The position numbers and the translations under genes are program-made. A stretch of DNA of 64,000 bases from UBA1431 sp049324235. Its GTDB lineage: Bacteria; Bacillota; Clostridia; Christensenellales; UBA1431. Positions 53,095 to 61,233 of the stretch are shown here, one piece after another (within the stretch, counting starts at the first letter, position 1; each line of letters begins with the position of its first letter). Under the pieces are notes generated by a model. That model was not told the origin of the DNA. It ran no database searches and was given only the letters and a program-made list of their open reading frames with translations. Where the stretch lies: NCBI GenBank assembly GCA_049324235.1, contig JBMOLJ010000017.1:1-64000 (forward strand), written 5' to 3'.

Positions 53095-54326
53095 AGGGGT
53101 ACCTCCTTTGGGTTCTGAGGCGTTGATACGCTCAAAAAAATGGAATCCAGGCATTTGATCAATGCGTCGACATGCTTATGCTGAATGATGAGCGGGGGGA
53201 GGAAGCGCAGCGTATTGTTTGCGGCCATGCCGATAACGAAGCCCTTTTTCAGCGCTTTCGCTGCAATATCGTGCGCTGCGACGGATTCGACAAGCTGCAT
53301 GCCGAGCATGAGACCCATGCCGCGCACATCCTTGATGAGGGCGGGATAAGCTTCCTTGAGTTTCTGCAGCGCCTGTTTGAAGTATGCGCCCGTCTCCACC
53401 GTATGCTCCATAATATTTGTATTCATAAGTTCATACAGCACGGCAAGCCCGGCTGTACAGGCAAGTGGATTGCCGCCGAAGGTCGAACCGTGGTCGCCGG
53501 GCTTGAACGCATTCGCCACTTCCTGCTTGGCTAAGAACGCGCCGATGGGAATGCCATTGCCAAGAGCCTTCGCAAGCGTGAAGATGTCAGGCTCGATCCC
53601 GAAATGCTCGTAGCTGAAGAGCTTGCCGGTGCGGCCCATGCCCGTCTGCACCTCGTCGAGTATCAGAAGCAGGCCGTGGCTTTTGCAGATCTCCTGTAGG
53701 GCTACAAGGTATTCCCTGGAGCATTCGATTACGCCGCCCTCGCCCTGTATGGTCTCGACCATGACCGCGCAGGTCTTTTCATTGATGGCGGCTTCCACGG
53801 CTGCGGCGTCGTTGTAGGGCACGTTAACAAAGGAAGGCGGCATCGGCTCAAAGGGAATGTGGTATTTTTCCTGTCCGGTCGCCGCCAGCGTCGCCAGTGT
53901 GCGGCCGTGGAAGGACTGCTTTGCGGTGATGATCTCGTAGCGCTTTTCGCCTTTATCGAAAAAGTATTTGCGCGCAAGCTTGATGGCGCCCTCGTTTGCT
54001 TCCGCGCCCGAGTTCGTGAAAAAGACACGGTCGGCGCAGCTGTGGGACACGAGCGCCTGCGCCAGCCTGGCCTGCGGCTCAATATAATACAGACTGGATG
54101 TATGGACGAGTTTCTCCACCTGCTCCTGTACAGCGGCTGTGAAGCGCGGATGCGCATACCCTAAAACGTTGACCGCGATACCCGCAAAAAAATCGATATA
54201 AGGCTTGCCCTCGGTATCGAAAAGCGTGCAGCCGTCGCCGGAGTCGAACGCGACCGAGAAGCGCGGCCCGAAGGTGTTCATGAAATACTTTGCGTCCAGT
54301 TCTTTTATTTGCTGCAGATCTTTCAT
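53091..54326 (-). CDS. argD: Acetylornithine aminotransferase
   Basis: This 411-aa PLP-dependent class III aminotransferase converts N-acetylglutamate semialdehyde to N-acetylornithine. Visible are TNSGAEANEGAIKLARKY (PLP phosphate site), SFHGRTLATLAATGQ, LILDEVQTGMGRTG, the Schiff-base Lys in TLAKALGNGIPIGAFL, and GDHGSTFGGNPLAC. It lies 14 nt after argB and overlaps argF by ATGA. Length is standard. Confidence 0.97.
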   Translation of the reverse strand: MKDLQQIKELDAKYFMNTFGPRFSVAFDSGDGCTLFDTEGKPYIDFFAGIAVNVLGYAHPRFTAAVQEQVEKLVHTSSLYYIEPQARLAQALVSHSCADRVFFTNSGAEANEGAIKLARKYFFDKGEKRYEIITAKQSFHGRTLATLAATGQEKYHIPFEPMPPSFVNVPYNDAAAVEAAINEKTCAVMVETIQGEGGVIECSREYLVALQEICKSHGLLLILDEVQTGMGRTGKLFSYEHFGIEPDIFTLAKALGNGIPIGAFLAKQEVANAFKPGDHGSTFGGNPLACTAGLAVLYELMNTNIMEHTVETGAYFKQALQKLKEAYPALIKDVRGMGLMLGMQLVESVAAHDIAAKALKKGFVIGMAANNTLRFLPPLIIQHKHVDALIKCLDSIFLSVSTPQNPKEVPL

Positions 54327-54340
54327 TGCCAGAATCCTTT

Positions 54341-55213
54341 CTAATCCTTGGTGACCATCGTGCCGATGCCCTTGTCGGTGAATATTTCCAGCACGATGGG
54401 GTGCGGTATTGTGCCGTTGAGGATATGCGTGCGGTTGACGCCTTTTTTGAGCGCCTGTACGCAGCCGAGCACCTTTGGGATCATACCGCCTTCGATCATG
54501 CCAGAATCGATCGCGCTGTATATCTCGCTGACGGAGATCACTGGAATCAGCGTGGAAGGGTCGTCGCGCTCAGTGCGTATCCCGTCGATGTCGGTAAGAA
54601 ATATGAGCTTTTCCGCGTGCAGCGCCGCGGCCAGTTCGCCTGCGACGGTATCCGCGTTGATGTTATAGCTCTCTCCGTTTTCATCTACGCCGATTGGTGC
54701 GATGACGGGGATGAATTCATCGTCGGTAAGCAGCTTGATTACATTCGTGTTGATGCTTTCGATATTGCCCACGAAGCCAAGATCCTCACCGTCCATCAGC
54801 GGCGCCTTCGTGCAGCGGATCAGGTTTGCGTCGATCCCGCAAAGGCCGATGGCCCTGCCGCCCATCGCGTTGAGGCTTGCCACGATATCCTTGTTGATCT
54901 TGCCGGTTAAAACCATCTGCACAGCCTCCATGGTCTGGGCGTCGGTGATTCGCAACCCGTTATGGAAGCGCGTGGGTATATCGAGGCGCTTTAAAAGCGT
55001 GTTGATCTCCGGTCCGCCGCCGTGTACCACGATGGGGTTGACGCCGACATATTTCAAAAGCGTGATATCCTGCATAATCGTTTTCGTGATATGGTCTTCG
55101 AGCATGGCGTTGCCGCCGTACTTGATGACGACGGTCTTTCCGCTCAGAACCTGTATATAGGGCAGCGCCTCCAGCAGGACATTGGCGTTGTTGATCATTG
55201 CATCCATATTCAT
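54341..55213 (-). CDS. argB: N-acetylglutamate kinase
   Basis: This 290-aa amino acid kinase phosphorylates N-acetylglutamate. Motifs are VVIKYGGNAM (about 28-37), VHGGGPEINTLLKRL, FHNGLRITDAQTM, NINADTVAGELAAALHAEKLIFLTDIDG, and MIPKVLGCVQALKKGV. It is often the arginine-feedback point of the linear or cyclic pathway. The N-terminal segment before residue 25 is short, so hexameric arginine inhibition is uncertain. It lies 20 nt after argC and 14 nt before argD. Confidence 0.97.
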   Translation of the reverse strand: MNMDAMINNANVLLEALPYIQVLSGKTVVIKYGGNAMLEDHITKTIMQDITLLKYVGVNPIVVHGGGPEINTLLKRLDIPTRFHNGLRITDAQTMEAVQMVLTGKINKDIVASLNAMGGRAIGLCGIDANLIRCTKAPLMDGEDLGFVGNIESINTNVIKLLTDDEFIPVIAPIGVDENGESYNINADTVAGELAAALHAEKLIFLTDIDGIRTERDDPSTLIPVISVSEIYSAIDSGMIEGGMIPKVLGCVQALKKGVNRTHILNGTIPHPIVLEIFTDKGIGTMVTKD

Positions 55214-55233
55214 GGTATTGCTCCTTTCCGGCT

Positions 55234-56271
55234 TTAAAGGTACAGGGGAAGGGCGGTAAGGCCCGCCGTTTCTTCAAGGCCGAAAATAATATTCATGTTC
55301 TGTACTGCCTGCCCGGCGGCTCCCTTGATAAGGTTATCCAGCGCCGATACAAGCACCAGGCGGTTCACGCGCTCATCAAGCACGAAACCGATGTGACAGT
55401 AATTCGATCCGTTGACGAACTTGACCTCGGGCAGGCCGTCCTCGTATACTTCCACAAAAGGCTCGCCCCCGTAGAACGACTGCAGGCAGTCAAAAACATC
55501 GCGCCTGGTAAGAGGCCTTGCCGGAGTGCAGTAAACCGTTGTAAGGATGCCCCGCTTGGTGGGGAGCAGATGCGGCGTGAAGCTGAGGGCTACTGTATGC
55601 CCTGCCAGCAGGGAAAGCTCCTGCTCGATCTCGGAGGTGTGGCGGTGTTTTGCGATGTTGTACGCCTTGATATTCTCATCCACCTCACAGAAATGCAGCG
55701 CGTTCGACAAGGACCGCCCGGCGCCCGTCGCGCCCGATTTTGCGTCGATGATGATGCTGCTATTGTCGATCAGCCCGTTTGCGACAACCGGCGCAAGCGG
55801 GAGTATGCCGCACGTTGTATAGCAGCCCGGATTCCCAATCAGGCGCGCGCTTTTGATGCTGTCGCGGTGGAGCTCGGGCATACCGTACACCGATTGCGCC
55901 AGAAGGCCGGGGCTCGAGTGCGGCTGGCCGTACCACGCTTCATATACGGCGGCGTCGTTGTACCGGTAATCGCCGCTTAAGTCTATCACAATTTTGCCTG
56001 AATCGAAAAGCTCGGGGATCACCTTATTGGAAGCGCCGTGGGGCAGGGACGTGAAAATGACGTCGCTGTCTTCGGTGACGGTGTTATAATCATATTCTTC
56101 CAGGGCAGGGAGCCTGACCGTACGCAGGCTGGGGTACATCGCATGCAGCTCGCTTCCGGCGACGCTGTGCGAGGTGACATGCATAATATGCACGTTATTA
56201 TGCATGGATAGCAGACGCACAAGTTCGGCGCCCGCATAGCCTGTTGCCCCTAAAACGCTCGCTCTGATCAT
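55234..56271 (-). CDS. argC: N-acetyl-gamma-glutamyl-phosphate reductase
   Basis: This 345-aa NADPH-dependent reductase makes N-acetylglutamate semialdehyde. It opens with the Rossmann motif SVLGATGYAGAELVRLL and contains the active-site Cys in LIGNPGCYTTCGILPLAP. The start at ATG 56271 has GGAGG 9 nt upstream. The frame continues upstream over the promoter and is not used. It is the first gene of argC-argB-argD-argF-GNAT and lies behind a promoter that overlaps an ARG-box-like palindrome. Confidence 0.97.
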   Translation of the reverse strand: MIRASVLGATGYAGAELVRLLSMHNNVHIMHVTSHSVAGSELHAMYPSLRTVRLPALEEYDYNTVTEDSDVIFTSLPHGASNKVIPELFDSGKIVIDLSGDYRYNDAAVYEAWYGQPHSSPGLLAQSVYGMPELHRDSIKSARLIGNPGCYTTCGILPLAPVVANGLIDNSSIIIDAKSGATGAGRSLSNALHFCEVDENIKAYNIAKHRHTSEIEQELSLLAGHTVALSFTPHLLPTKRGILTTVYCTPARPLTRRDVFDCLQSFYGGEPFVEVYEDGLPEVKFVNGSNYCHIGFVLDERVNRLVLVSALDNLIKGAAGQAVQNMNIIFGLEETAGLTALPLYL

Positions 56272-56317
56272 ATAAAATGGCCTCCTGTTTTTGCCTGTAA
56301 AATAATAATACTTTTCG

Positions 56318-56346
56318 ATTATACAATTAAATGCATAAAAATGCAA
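56318..56346 (-). promoter_or_regulatory. Promoter of the argCBDF operon
   Basis: On the minus strand, TTGCAT (56341-56346), a 17-nt spacer and TATAAT (56318-56323). Confidence 0.88.
56332..56345. promoter_or_regulatory. ARG-box-like palindrome over the arg promoter spacer and -35
   Basis: TGCAT-AAAA-ATGCA is a perfect 5-4-5 palindrome with the layout of an ArgR/AhrC box (TGAATNNNNATTCA), though the third base of each arm differs. It overlaps the spacer and -35. Confidence 0.6.
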
Positions 56347-56512
56347 GCGGTCCATCAAAAAAATCCGAGGGGAAATTCGATGGTTTTTGTTTAGCCTGGA
56401 AATGAAATTAGCTTTCAGCTTCCAGAATTTGTACCATATTGTATTATACATTTTCGCTTCCGGCTTGTACATCGTAAATCTCTACGGAATACGCATGTGT
56501 TTGGAGCAACAG

Positions 56513-56541
56513 TTGAAAAACCTTTTTCCTCGTGGTATAAT
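56513..56541 (+). promoter_or_regulatory. Promoter of the proS T-box transcript
   Basis: TTGAAA (56513-56518), a 17-nt spacer and a perfect TATAAT (56536-56541). Confidence 0.88.
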
Positions 56542-56790
56542 GCAGGATATTCAAGGCGATGAAGGGGAACGGCTGCAGTGTAAAGCGCCATAGAGAGCCT
56601 GCCCGAAGGCTGAAAGGCAGGCGCGCACGGCTCCAGCTTCCCGTCCCGGAGCAAGCAGGATGGAAATGCCAGTATATCCCGCCGTATGCGCCGCGTTAAG
56701 GCGCTTATAAGAGGGTTTGCGCTTTGTGCAAACCAATTAAGGTGGTACCGCGAAACATGGCTTCGTCCTTATTAGGACGGAGCTTTCATT
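56542..56790 (+). ncRNA. T-box leader of proS
   Basis: The leader starts at the promoter and has a stem I region with AGAGAGCC and GGCTGAAAGGC. It contains the T-box AAGGTGGTACCGCG (56739-56752) and ends in a perfect 10-bp terminator GCTTCGTCCT/AGGACGGAGC (56760-56783) with TTTCATT. By context it senses tRNA-Pro. The specifier codon was not fixed. Confidence 0.95.
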
Positions 56791-56815
56791 ATTAATGAGA
56801 CAGGAGCAAGGAATA

Positions 56816-58264
56816 ATGACAAAAGAAGAAAAACAGGGGTTCGTCACCCATATTACGCCTAAAGACGAGGACTTTTCGCAGTGGTATACGGACGTAATAC
56901 TCAAAGCCGACCTGGTGGACTATTCGGACGTGAAGGGCTGCATGGTCATCAAGCCGTACGGCTATGCCATCTGGGAAAACATACAGAAAGAGATGGACCG
57001 CCGGTTCAAGGAAACCGGGCATAAAAACGCATATTTCCCGCTGTTCATCCCGGAGAGCCTTCTGGCCAAGGAAGTGGAGCATGTGGAAGGGTTTGCCCCT
57101 GAAGTCGCATGGGTGACGCACGGCGGCAATGAGAGGCTCCAGGAAAGACTGGTCGTCCGCCCGACTTCCGAGACCATCATCTGCAGCATGTACGCCAAAT
57201 GGATACAGTCCCACCGCGACCTGCCTGTGCTCATCAACCAGTGGTGCAACGTCGTGCGCTGGGAAAAGAGCACGCGCCCCTTTTTGCGCACGTCCGAGTT
57301 TTTGTGGCAGGAGGGGCATACGGCGCATGTCGATTACGAAGACGCGCAGAAAGAGACCATCAAGATGCTTAATGTTTACGAGGAATTTGCGCGCAATGTG
57401 CTGGCAATCCCCGTCGTGACCGGCCAGAAGAGCGAAAAGGAGAAATTCGCGGGCGCGCAGTCCACGTATACGATGGAAGCGATGATGCAGGACGGGAAGG
57501 CGCTGCAGATGGGCACCTCCCACAACCTGGGCGAGCACTTTGCAAGGGTGTTCGATATCCAGTACCTCGACAAGGACGGGAAGCTTAAATACGTGAACCA
57601 AACGTCCTGGGGCACGTCCACGCGCATGATCGGCGGCCTGATCATGGTACACGGCGATGAGCGCGGGCTGGTGCTGCCGCCCAAGGTCGCGCCCATACAG
57701 GTCGTGATACTGCCCATCGCCATGCATAAGGAAGGCGTCCTGAATAAGGCGGAGGAAATCTACCAAAGCCTTGTGCAGGCCGGTCTTCGGGTAGAGCTGG
57801 ACGACCGCCAGACCCAGAGCGCGGGATGGAAATTCAACGAGTGGGAACTGAAGGGCGTTCCCGTGCGGCTGGAGATCGGCCCGAGGGATATCGCGAACAA
57901 TCAGGTGTTCGTATGCAGGCGCGATACGCTTGAAAAGACCGCGCTGCCCATGGAAGGGCTGGCCCAAAGCCTGAACGCGCTGCTTGACGACATACACGCC
58001 ACGATACTGCAAAAGGCCGCGGATATGCGCGAGGCGCGTACGTATATGGCGACCGATTTTGAGGAGTTTACCGAAGGCATCGTAGAGAAGAAGGGCTTTG
58101 TGAAGGCGATGTGGTGCGGTGAGCGCGCGTGCGAGGATGCCATCAAGGAAAAGACGGGCGCAACGACGCGCTGCATGCCGTTTGAGCAGGAAAGCCTGGG
58201 CGACGTATGCGTGCATTGCCAAAAGCCGGCCAGGGCCATGACGTACTTTGCGCGGGCCTACTGA
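56816..58264 (+). CDS. proS: Prolyl-tRNA synthetase, short (archaeal/eukaryote-like) form
   Basis: This 482-aa class II synthetase charges tRNA-Pro. It lacks the INS editing domain of the long bacterial form and has the C-terminal zinc-binding-like domain with the CMPFEQESLGDVCVHCQKPA ending in an aromatic residue. Motif 2 (VVRWEKSTRPFLRTSEFLWQEGH) and motif 3 (GGLIMVHGDERGLVLPPKVAP) are clear. ATG 56816 has AGGAG and GGA upstream. The short form is usual in part of the Clostridia. It is controlled by its T-box. Confidence 0.96.
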   Translation: MTKEEKQGFVTHITPKDEDFSQWYTDVILKADLVDYSDVKGCMVIKPYGYAIWENIQKEMDRRFKETGHKNAYFPLFIPESLLAKEVEHVEGFAPEVAWVTHGGNERLQERLVVRPTSETIICSMYAKWIQSHRDLPVLINQWCNVVRWEKSTRPFLRTSEFLWQEGHTAHVDYEDAQKETIKMLNVYEEFARNVLAIPVVTGQKSEKEKFAGAQSTYTMEAMMQDGKALQMGTSHNLGEHFARVFDIQYLDKDGKLKYVNQTSWGTSTRMIGGLIMVHGDERGLVLPPKVAPIQVVILPIAMHKEGVLNKAEEIYQSLVQAGLRVELDDRQTQSAGWKFNEWELKGVPVRLEIGPRDIANNQVFVCRRDTLEKTALPMEGLAQSLNALLDDIHATILQKAADMREARTYMATDFEEFTEGIVEKKGFVKAMWCGERACEDAIKEKTGATTRCMPFEQESLGDVCVHCQKPARAMTYFARAY

Positions 58265-58279
58265 TCCGTAAAACGTGGA

Positions 58280-58309
58280 TTGCACACGAAGGCTTTATTA
58301 TGCTAAAAT
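58280..58309 (+). promoter_or_regulatory. Promoter of the fluoride-riboswitch transcript
   Basis: TTGCAC (58280-58285), an 18-nt spacer and TAAAAT (58304-58309). The expected start of transcription is within a few bases of the riboswitch 5' end. Confidence 0.78.
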
Positions 58310-58317
58310 ATATAAAA

Positions 58318-58387
58318 CGGCGATGGAGTACCGCCGGAAAACCGCTATTGAGCTAATGACTCCTGCTATGCAGGAGTCATTCTTTTT
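58318..58387 (+). ncRNA. Fluoride riboswitch (crcB motif) with terminator
   Basis: GGCGATGGAG...CCGCC...AAACCGC...GCTAATGACTCCTGC carries all the conserved blocks of the fluoride aptamer. The pseudoknot pairs GGAGT (58325-58329) with ACTCC (58359-58363). An overlapping 11-bp terminator, ATGACTCCTGC-tat-GCAGGAGTCAT (58356-58380) plus TTCTTTTTATT, uses the same ACTCC bases. Ligand binding would therefore block termination (fluoride = ON). Confidence 0.95.
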
Positions 58388-58404
58388 ATTCGGGAGGGGA
58401 AAAG

Positions 58405-60192
58405 ATGCTGGAGGGTACCCATGTAATTCTGGATCGGTTCTGTGAGAAGATTGCGGGCTTGATGCCGATTGCGGCGTCTTTGGACAATCAGGAGATGGCG
58501 GCTGGCCTGGAGAAGCAGCTTCAAAAGGTTCGGAACGTAGAATTCCATATCATGATCCTGGGTTTGTTCAAAAGGGGCAAGTCGACCCTGATAAACTATT
58601 TTTTGAGCGCGAAGCTTCTGCCGACGGGAGTTGTACCGGTCACGTCCGTGGCGTCATACATCCGGTTCGGCGAAATTCCGCAGGTAAAAGTAATATTCAA
58701 GGACACATCGGAAATTATGATCTCAACGGAGCAAATCGACGCGTATGCGTCCGAACGGGGAAATCCCGGCAACGAAAAGAACGTTGACCGCATCGAAATA
58801 TATTATCCGTCCGCGTTTCTGAAAAACGGCGTTGTCCTGGTGGATACGCCCGGAACCGGGTCGACAAACATCGAAAACACGAAGGAAGCCTACAGGTTCT
58901 TGCCCGAAGCCGATGCGGCGTTATTCCTGCTTTCCTCGGACGCCCCTATTTCAGAGCTGGAATTGAACTACCTGTCGGAGGTAAGGAATTATTACGAGAA
59001 AGTTTATATCCTGCAAAACAAAACGGATCATCTCGCCCATGATGAACGGGAAGAGGTCGTTGCATTCACGGAGCGTATCATAAAGCAGGCTTTCGGGGAA
59101 AAGATGCAGGTATTTCCGGTATCCGCAAAACTTGCCATGGAAGGCAGGCTTGAAGGCGATGATATAAAGATACGCGACAGCGGCATGGCGCTTTTTGAGG
59201 AGGAGCTTGAGGGCTTTCTCGTTGAGGAACGGGCTTTTTATATGCTCAGCAGCAACAAAAGAAAGATTCTGAGCATGATAAAAACACTGGAGGAGAACAT
59301 CTGCTTCCAGATCGACATGCTGCAGGCGCCGATCGGCATCGTCCAGTCAAAAGTGAAGCAGTTCGAGGAAAAGATCGTACAGATTGGCAGTTTGAAAAAG
59401 GAATGCATGGCTATTCTGGGCGTGGACCTTGATGAGGTGATGGAGGAATTCCTCATCGATATCGGCTTATTTAAGAAGGAGACCGGTGAGAGCATCAAAC
59501 GCGATCTTACGGAGTATTTCAATGAGCACAAGCACAGCGCCAAACACTCCGAGCTGAAAGAATCCCTGGAAAAGAGACTGCAGGACGGGATCAGGAAAGC
59601 GTTCAGCACATGGAACAGCATCCAGGAAGAAAAAATGAAGACCGCATTCAAAAGGGTGGCTGACAGATTTGCATCGCAGCTCAATAACGCCCAGGAACAT
59701 ATCAACGACATTACACAGGAGGTCTTCGGATTCAGACTGCTTGAAAACGTGGATACCGTGGATATTCAGGATAATAAGCTGTTTTATTTCAGATTCAGCG
59801 CAGGGAACGCGTCATTGCTTGTACCCGATATGAAGTCGCTCAAGTTCCTGCTTAACAAGGAAAAAAAGGCGGAGTTCATGCTCGAGAACGTATTGGGCCA
59901 GGTGGGCGTGGAACTGCAGAAAAACGCTGACGGCTTAAGATGGAGTTATGTCCAGAAGTTCAAAGACAGCAAGCGGATGTTTGAATCGATGTATCAGGAG
60001 AAGGCCGATGCGGTTGTTTCCACAGTCCGGAAAATGATTGCCCAGGCAGTGGAAAAACGCAACGAAGAAGAAGGCAGGGTAGAGAAGAGGGTCGAATATC
60101 TGCGGGAGACGCGGGAAAGGCTGATCCGGGAGAAACACAGCGTCGAGTCCATGGATTTATCGGACACAAAGCAGAAGGAAACCGTTAGTTAA
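58405..60192 (+). CDS. Dynamin-family GTPase under a fluoride riboswitch
   Basis: This 595-aa bacterial dynamin-like protein has G1 GLFKRGKST at residues 53-61, G3 DTPGTGS, and G4 QNKTD. A long predicted helical bundle follows, with coiled-coil-like EK-rich stretches from about residue 280 to the end. Dynamins remodel, fuse or tubulate membranes on GTP hydrolysis. No transmembrane helix is evident, so membrane contact would be through the helical tip. ATG 58405 has GGGAGGGG 5 nt upstream. It is the only gene between the fluoride riboswitch and the next terminator. A role in fluoride tolerance is inference. Confidence 0.9.
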   Translation: MLEGTHVILDRFCEKIAGLMPIAASLDNQEMAAGLEKQLQKVRNVEFHIMILGLFKRGKSTLINYFLSAKLLPTGVVPVTSVASYIRFGEIPQVKVIFKDTSEIMISTEQIDAYASERGNPGNEKNVDRIEIYYPSAFLKNGVVLVDTPGTGSTNIENTKEAYRFLPEADAALFLLSSDAPISELELNYLSEVRNYYEKVYILQNKTDHLAHDEREEVVAFTERIIKQAFGEKMQVFPVSAKLAMEGRLEGDDIKIRDSGMALFEEELEGFLVEERAFYMLSSNKRKILSMIKTLEENICFQIDMLQAPIGIVQSKVKQFEEKIVQIGSLKKECMAILGVDLDEVMEEFLIDIGLFKKETGESIKRDLTEYFNEHKHSAKHSELKESLEKRLQDGIRKAFSTWNSIQEEKMKTAFKRVADRFASQLNNAQEHINDITQEVFGFRLLENVDTVDIQDNKLFYFRFSAGNASLLVPDMKSLKFLLNKEKKAEFMLENVLGQVGVELQKNADGLRWSYVQKFKDSKRMFESMYQEKADAVVSTVRKMIAQAVEKRNEEEGRVEKRVEYLRETRERLIREKHSVESMDLSDTKQKETVS

Positions 60193-60250
60193 AACGGAGC
60201 ATTTGTGTAGCTTCTTAAAACGATATAATATATAATATCCTCATGTAATG

Positions 60251-60276
60251 AGCGGGGGATTACCATCCCCCGCTTT
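60251..60276 (+). terminator. Hairpin terminator after the dynamin-like gene
   Basis: AGCGGGGGA, loop and TCCCCCGCT with a short T run. It separates the plus-strand dynamin gene from the minus-strand SDR gene. Confidence 0.7.
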
Positions 60277-60285
60277 GCGGATAGA

Positions 60286-61101
60286 CTACTGTTCCCGGGC
60301 CAAAGGCAGCTTTTTACGCGTAATGCGCCAACGGTAGAAAATGTATTTTGCAATCAGTTTGGCAGGAAAGATTACGGAAAGAAAATGCAGGAAGTGGTTG
60401 AAAACGCCGGGGATGTAAATCGGCTTGTTCCTGAATACGCAGTCAATGGTATTTGAAGCGATCGTCCCTGTTTCAAGCGTCGTAATGCGTCCGAGGAAGC
60501 CCTGCGTGTCGATGTTGTTGATGTTTTCCTCGTTGGTGCGCATTCCGGCGGGGCAGAGGATGGTTAAAGAGCCGTTATTCTGGCGTATCTCTTCGCGCAA
60601 TGCCAGGGAAAAATTGATGACCATCCGCTTTGTTGCCGCATAGGTTGCCTTGAGGGGCATGGGATAGAACCCTGCAAGGCTTGCGACGTTGATGATGAAA
60701 AATTTGTTTTTGTGCGGAAATCTTGCAATATAATGGCTTATATCTAGGGTGGCTTCCGAGTTGATGCGGATGATTTTGCATAACGCATCCCTGCTCTGGT
60801 CCTCTGCCGGACCCTCAAAATCCAGTCCGGCCACGTTGATTGCCATCCAGGGTTCAATCCCGCGCAGCGCTATATCCGAGAAGATCTCCTTGCGTGCGTC
60901 CATGTGCATGAGATCGCACGGGAAGCTGACAGTTTTGATATCATAGGTGCTGGCAAGGCCGCGGGCAAGGCTCTCCAGCTTCTCCCTGAACAGGTCGGTC
61001 AGATAAAGATTATATCCGCGGCGCGCGCACTCTACTGCAAACGCTTTGCCGAGGCCCCCTGTTGCGCCGGTAATAAGCACGTATTTTTCCACATAGCTCA
61101 C
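60286..61101 (-). CDS. Short-chain dehydrogenase/reductase (SDR)
   Basis: This 271-aa classical-type SDR has the NAD(P) motif TGATGGLG (about residues 12-19), NVAG, the catalytic Ser in INVASLAGFY and Tyr-Lys in YAATK. The C-terminal part (about 225-260) is hydrophobic and basic (FLHFLSVIFPAKLIAKYIFYRWRITRKK), unusual for a soluble SDR and suggesting membrane association, as in some 17-beta-HSD/DHRS-type lipid enzymes. It has its own promoter, divergent from the second SDR gene. Confidence 0.9.
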   Translation of the reverse strand: MSYVEKYVLITGATGGLGKAFAVECARRGYNLYLTDLFREKLESLARGLASTYDIKTVSFPCDLMHMDARKEIFSDIALRGIEPWMAINVAGLDFEGPAEDQSRDALCKIIRINSEATLDISHYIARFPHKNKFFIINVASLAGFYPMPLKATYAATKRMVINFSLALREEIRQNNGSLTILCPAGMRTNEENINNIDTQGFLGRITTLETGTIASNTIDCVFRNKPIYIPGVFNHFLHFLSVIFPAKLIAKYIFYRWRITRKKLPLAREQ

Positions 61102-61113
61102 CTCTTGTAAACA

Positions 61114-61142
61114 TTATACAGAATCATGGCAAAATAGTCAAT
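61114..61142 (-). promoter_or_regulatory. Promoter of the minus-strand SDR gene
   Basis: TTGACT (61137-61142 on the minus strand), a 17-nt spacer and TATAAT (61114-61119). Confidence 0.8.
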
Positions 61143-61143
61143 C

Positions 61144-61205
61144 AAATGTTTAATGCAAATGATTAATTCAAGCGATTAAATCGGTTGTTGACATTCTGCA
61201 ATAAT
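61144..61205. promoter_or_regulatory. AT-rich divergent regulatory region with repeats, possible TetR operators
   Basis: Between the divergent SDR genes lie CGATTaAATCG (61173-61183), the partial repeats GATTAATTC and GATTAAATC, and an AATCA...TGATT pair. A TTGACA (61188-61193) is probably part of the plus-strand promoter, but no clear -10 follows at normal spacing. The TetR regulator encoded nearby could bind here. Confidence 0.4.
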
Positions 61206-61233
61206 TATGATACCCTGCACATGGGGTGATTAT

